Of a DNA stretch of 7,306 nucleotides, positions 6,301-7,306 are shown piece by piece. The notes below the pieces were generated by a model. It searched no databases, was not told where the DNA came from, and saw nothing but the letters and a program-made list of their open reading frames with translations. The DNA is from G039029935 sp039029935 (GTDB lineage: Bacteria > Chloroflexota > Anaerolineae > Caldilineales > Caldilineaceae), in the NCBI GenBank assembly GCA_039029935.1, contig JBCCFC010000696.1, forward strand, positions 1 to 7,306, read 5' to 3'. Every line of letters begins with the position of its first letter. Within the stretch, counting starts at the first letter, position 1. The translations under genes were made by a program, and so were the position numbers.

Positions 6301-7168
6301 CTCTGGCACGGCAACGTTGCAAAATATCAGCTTTGGGACATCCACCTGTGGTGATGGCCTGAGCGAAGAGTTTGAGTGGACGGCAGAATGGCTACGCTCT
6401 GCGCCAGACCCGACGCCAACGCCAACCGCTATGCCAACAGCAACACCTGTCGTCGTTGAAGGCATCACGGGGCAAGTTCGTGCCAATGGCGAAGGTGTCG
6501 CCGACATCAATCTGCGGCTGATTGGTTGTTCGTTTGATGGTGAGTGTGATGTCGAGACAGATACACCGACCGCTGAAACACGCACCGATGCAGGCGGATT
6601 CTATAGCTTTGACGATGTGCCGTCGTTGTCAGATGATCAATACTACCAACTCTATTATCTCAATGACGAGTTGGGTGGCAACACAACCAATGATACCTAT
6701 CTCTATCGTTGGTTTGGTACTGTGATTGAGGCATATACAGCAGGTGAGGCACTCGATGGCGGCATTATTGACATCAGCGATTTGGTGCTTCTAGGGCCAG
6801 ATGATGGCAACATCACCTACCCAGAGACCTTCACATGGCAGGTGCGCACCGGTTTGACCGAAAACTACGCTTGGGTACTGTATAATGATGAGACGGGCGA
6901 AGAAGCCTGTTCGGGGCCAACAAGCGATGCGGCATCATTTACGTTGACAGAAGAGTTTGCCACAACAAACTGCTCCACCATCACCGAAGGCAATACCTAT
7001 ATCTGGTATGTGTGGGCGGTTGAGGGTGAAGACCTAGACTTTGACCCATCGGGTGATTCGTTCTTTGTGGGCGAAGTTGTGCTGGGTGCAAGTGCGACTA
7101 TCCCAGATGAACAGCCTGGTGAGCAGCCAGATGACCAAAATGTCTATCTCCCATTTGTATCAAGGTAG
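3320..7168 (+). CDS. Secreted multidomain Asp-box (VPS10/sortilin-like) beta-propeller protein, 1282 residues
   Basis: Residues 1 to about 33 form a signal peptide or N-terminal anchor (K2R3, then a hydrophobic stretch to L25). A region near 80-115 (EWFWRQRAYP) resembles the pre-propeller segment of sortilin-type secreted proteins. The propeller runs from VWESVGP (about 129) to ATYGRSIW (about 813). It has nine Asp-box motifs starting near residues 185, 235, 296, 343, 400, 447, 627, 726 and 773, plus the family signatures WVGNDGG (485-491) and GGMQDN (527-532). Boxes 6, 7 and 9 are degenerate (ending in V, lacking the Gly, and N for D). A Thr/Pro linker of about 95 residues follows, then a two-Cys beta domain (about 916-1028), a second linker, a carboxypeptidase-regulatory-like domain (about 1048-1163), an Ig/Fn3-like domain and the C-terminal NVYLPFVSR. 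Cysteines come in close pairs in the propeller (CEPC, CDGQC) and in two per C-terminal domain, consistent with disulfides outside the cell. It is a paralogue of the gene at 3-1604. Glycan binding or hydrolysis, or protein binding, are all possible; I see no decisive active site. Confidence 0.9.
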   Translation: MKRIAILTGIVGIVTAITIVVGAGLMPQQWMAADEPTVESIVESIEEVPQLVAILPPLDDSLIPFPDEDEAAFDAMQDPDGGPRQAFEWFWRQRAYPLNTVPFDANNRALRHARVQLAQVQAASIHMPVWESVGPAPLQGAWMGTAADGSSVLQTAAGRVTAIAFPPGDSNTVYVATSTGGLWKSTDGGDNFVPLTNDRAEYAFQSLAIDPQNVNTIYAGTGQFNTFYGTGLLRSADAGVTWTVLGKDDFGSMMLTGVFVHPGDSNTLVVTTATLGQLETAGQLPGDQPNPGIYRSTDGGQTWTKVQSCEPCSEGFTALVMDASNPQQPAFYAANGGVGLYKSTDAGVSWQKLNSFDNAVGRVAYQRVALAIGSGTGASTVYAGLAGETRDGTEGIVMKTTDGGQTWEEVVGARGYCDGQCFHDNAIGVNPQNPNIVYFGGIQMFRTEDGGATVVQADQLNGGDAGLHVDQQVIVFDPVDPSIVWVGNDGGVYRFVNGQWETRNNGMATLQFIGIGVNPVDGSQALGGMQDNSQAYWDGTSWQGFDFADGNKGEWDPFKTNIVYYGDQQLSFKVSEEVNIQALRGDAGQYRLNGIDENDSTQFYIPFELDPAQEGVLYLGTDKVYRSSDRAQNWTAISQAFDETVKSIGVARSNPNRLYVGINNGQIHVGERQGNQWSFTNQTGENLPPRVLSDIAVHPTNANTVYLVYNGFSQNTPDQQGHVFKSTDAGQNWTRLDGTGNGTLPDIPVLSILLDPDNAGHIYIGTDIGVFHSSNDGQTWTLASQGLPPSPVYDLKYVQPVKQLWAATYGRSIWRTTLDGSAPVSTPTATPTAVPTATSTPAPTNTPVPPGETPPPTNTPTDTPVPTDTPVPTDTPVPTDTPTDIPEPTETPAPTETLIPTETPMPTITPTAPPEGIRPGEWSAGETGLDFSVASDQETVYNVRILTFSENNCRQVLVAPGPIAVGEDGSFSHTEQIDRDEFWSVTGTLNGETASGTATLQNISFGTSTCGDGLSEEFEWTAEWLRSAPDPTPTPTAMPTATPVVVEGITGQVRANGEGVADINLRLIGCSFDGECDVETDTPTAETRTDAGGFYSFDDVPSLSDDQYYQLYYLNDELGGNTTNDTYLYRWFGTVIEAYTAGEALDGGIIDISDLVLLGPDDGNITYPETFTWQVRTGLTENYAWVLYNDETGEEACSGPTSDAASFTLTEEFATTNCSTITEGNTYIWYVWAVEGEDLDFDPSGDSFFVGEVVLGASATIPDEQPGEQPDDQNVYLPFVSR
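5384..7168 (+). repeat. Direct repeat of the region 3-1604 (diverged gene duplication)
   Basis: This part of the long gene aligns throughout with the partial gene at 3-1604, from RVL(S/T)DIAVHPTN to the shared end NVYLPFVSR. By eye the proteins are roughly 70% identical or more, with highest similarity in the last propeller blades, and the DNA differs largely at third codon positions. The main length difference is the first Thr/Pro linker, which is much longer here. The copies are in direct orientation about 3.8 kb apart and enclose the lipoprotein gene. The divergence points to an old duplication kept under selection rather than a recent one. The left boundary of the repeat cannot be set because the first copy is cut by the window edge. 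Confidence 0.85.
5903..5956 (+). repeat. 18-bp in-frame tandem repeat coding for DTPVPT units in the linker
   Basis: The unit GATACGCCTGTACCGACA occurs exactly at 5903-5920 and 5921-5938, then with two changes at 5939-5956; a fourth partial unit follows. Each unit adds six residues (DTPVPT) to the Thr/Pro linker between the propeller and the first C-terminal domain. The paralogue at 3-1604 has only about one such unit (PTDTPVPT), so the linker has grown here by repeat expansion. Such linkers act as flexible or glycosylated spacers in exported proteins. Confidence 0.85.
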
Positions 7169-7185
7169 GTTTCAAGACAGTTAGC

Positions 7186-7254
7186 TTGGTCCAATGAAAG
7201 AATAAAGGGTGTCGTTTTTCAAAACGACACCCTTTATTATTTCATTTGACCCAA
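7186..7254. terminator. Long bidirectional intrinsic terminator between convergent genes
   Basis: The arms 7201-7218 and 7221-7238 are perfect reverse complements over 18 bases, with GGGTGTCG/CGACACCC at the GC-rich part and a very tight loop. With two mismatches and a one-base bulge the pairing extends outward to 7186 and 7254, giving arms of about 33-34 bases. T-rich sequence follows the stem on the plus strand (TTTATTATTTCATTT), and the reverse complement of the left flank is T-rich on the minus strand (TTTATTCTTTCATT). It can therefore stop transcription of the propeller gene ending at 7168 and of the minus-strand gene ending at 7237. The right arm overlaps the last codons of that minus-strand reading frame. 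Confidence 0.85.
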
Positions 7255-7306
7255 CCCTTCCATATCAAACTTACACACCGCAAATAGCACAATTACGGGC
7301 AAAGTC
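7237..7306 (-). CDS. Possible C-terminus of a sugar ABC transporter permease (MalG-like), partial
   Basis: On the minus strand a frame enters from the right edge and stops at TAA (complement of 7237-7239), giving 22 visible residues that begin TLPVIVLF and end MEGLGQMK. This resembles the usual end of MalG-type carbohydrate permeases: a last membrane helix with LPVxxxF, then an aromatic/basic turn, then xEGL and a final Lys. It would be one residue shorter than typical in that turn. A neighbouring solute-binding lipoprotein supports the idea. A second frame (ending ICGV, stop at 7271-7273) is also open to the edge but resembles nothing I know. With so few residues the assignment is tentative. 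Confidence 0.38.
   Translation of the reverse strand, partial: TLPVIVLFAVCKFDMEGLGQMK

Noticed and set aside
3320..7168. Calling the propeller proteins sialidases or GH74 xyloglucanases
   Set aside because: Asp-boxes are shared by many propeller families, and I see neither a sialidase RIP/FRIP motif nor a recognisable GH74 catalytic pair.
7271..7306. Alternative minus-strand frame ending in ICGV
   Set aside because: Only 11 residues are visible and nothing in them matches a family I know; the other frame has a permease-like end. It cannot be fully excluded.

Overview
The window looks like part of a chromosome of a Chloroflexota bacterium, most likely Anaerolineae or a related class. The evidence is the style of the secreted proteins: Asp-box beta-propellers joined by Thr/Pro-rich (TPT, PTDTPV) linkers to small beta domains, and a C-terminus ending in YLPFVSR. 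By my recollection such YLPxxxR-type ends are common on exported proteins of this phylum. Base composition looks moderate, near 50% GC by eye. I see no tRNA, rRNA, CRISPR array or transposase gene.

Layout, left to right. (1) 3-1604 (+): the C-terminal part of a secreted propeller protein, cut by the left edge. (2) 1605-1866: a 262-base intergenic region rich in palindromes. It holds a 19-bp imperfect inverted repeat, a perfect TATAAT box, and a roughly 100-base composite hairpin with a perfect 24-bp core, followed by a ribosome binding site. (3) 1867-3171 (+): a lipoprotein solute-binding protein of a carbohydrate-type ABC importer, starting at TTG. (4) 3172-3319: a short gap with a good ribosome binding site and no clear terminator. 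(5) 3320-7168 (+): a complete 1282-residue secreted propeller protein, a paralogue of the first gene. (6) 7169-7306: a long palindromic terminator, then the last codons of a minus-strand gene that reads like the C-terminus of a sugar ABC transporter permease. That gene converges on the others.

Taken together, the two propeller proteins are large cell-surface or secreted proteins, and the lipoprotein between them is the capture subunit of an importer. A reasonable inference is a surface glycan or polymer binding and uptake locus, possibly completed by the transporter gene entering from the right edge. The substrate cannot be read from the sequence. No catalytic motif is evident in the propellers, so a binding or scaffold role is as likely as an enzymatic one. 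The most unusual parts are the duplicated propeller genes flanking a binding lipoprotein, the predicted 5'-terminal giant hairpin on the lipoprotein mRNA, and the shared C-terminal motif.
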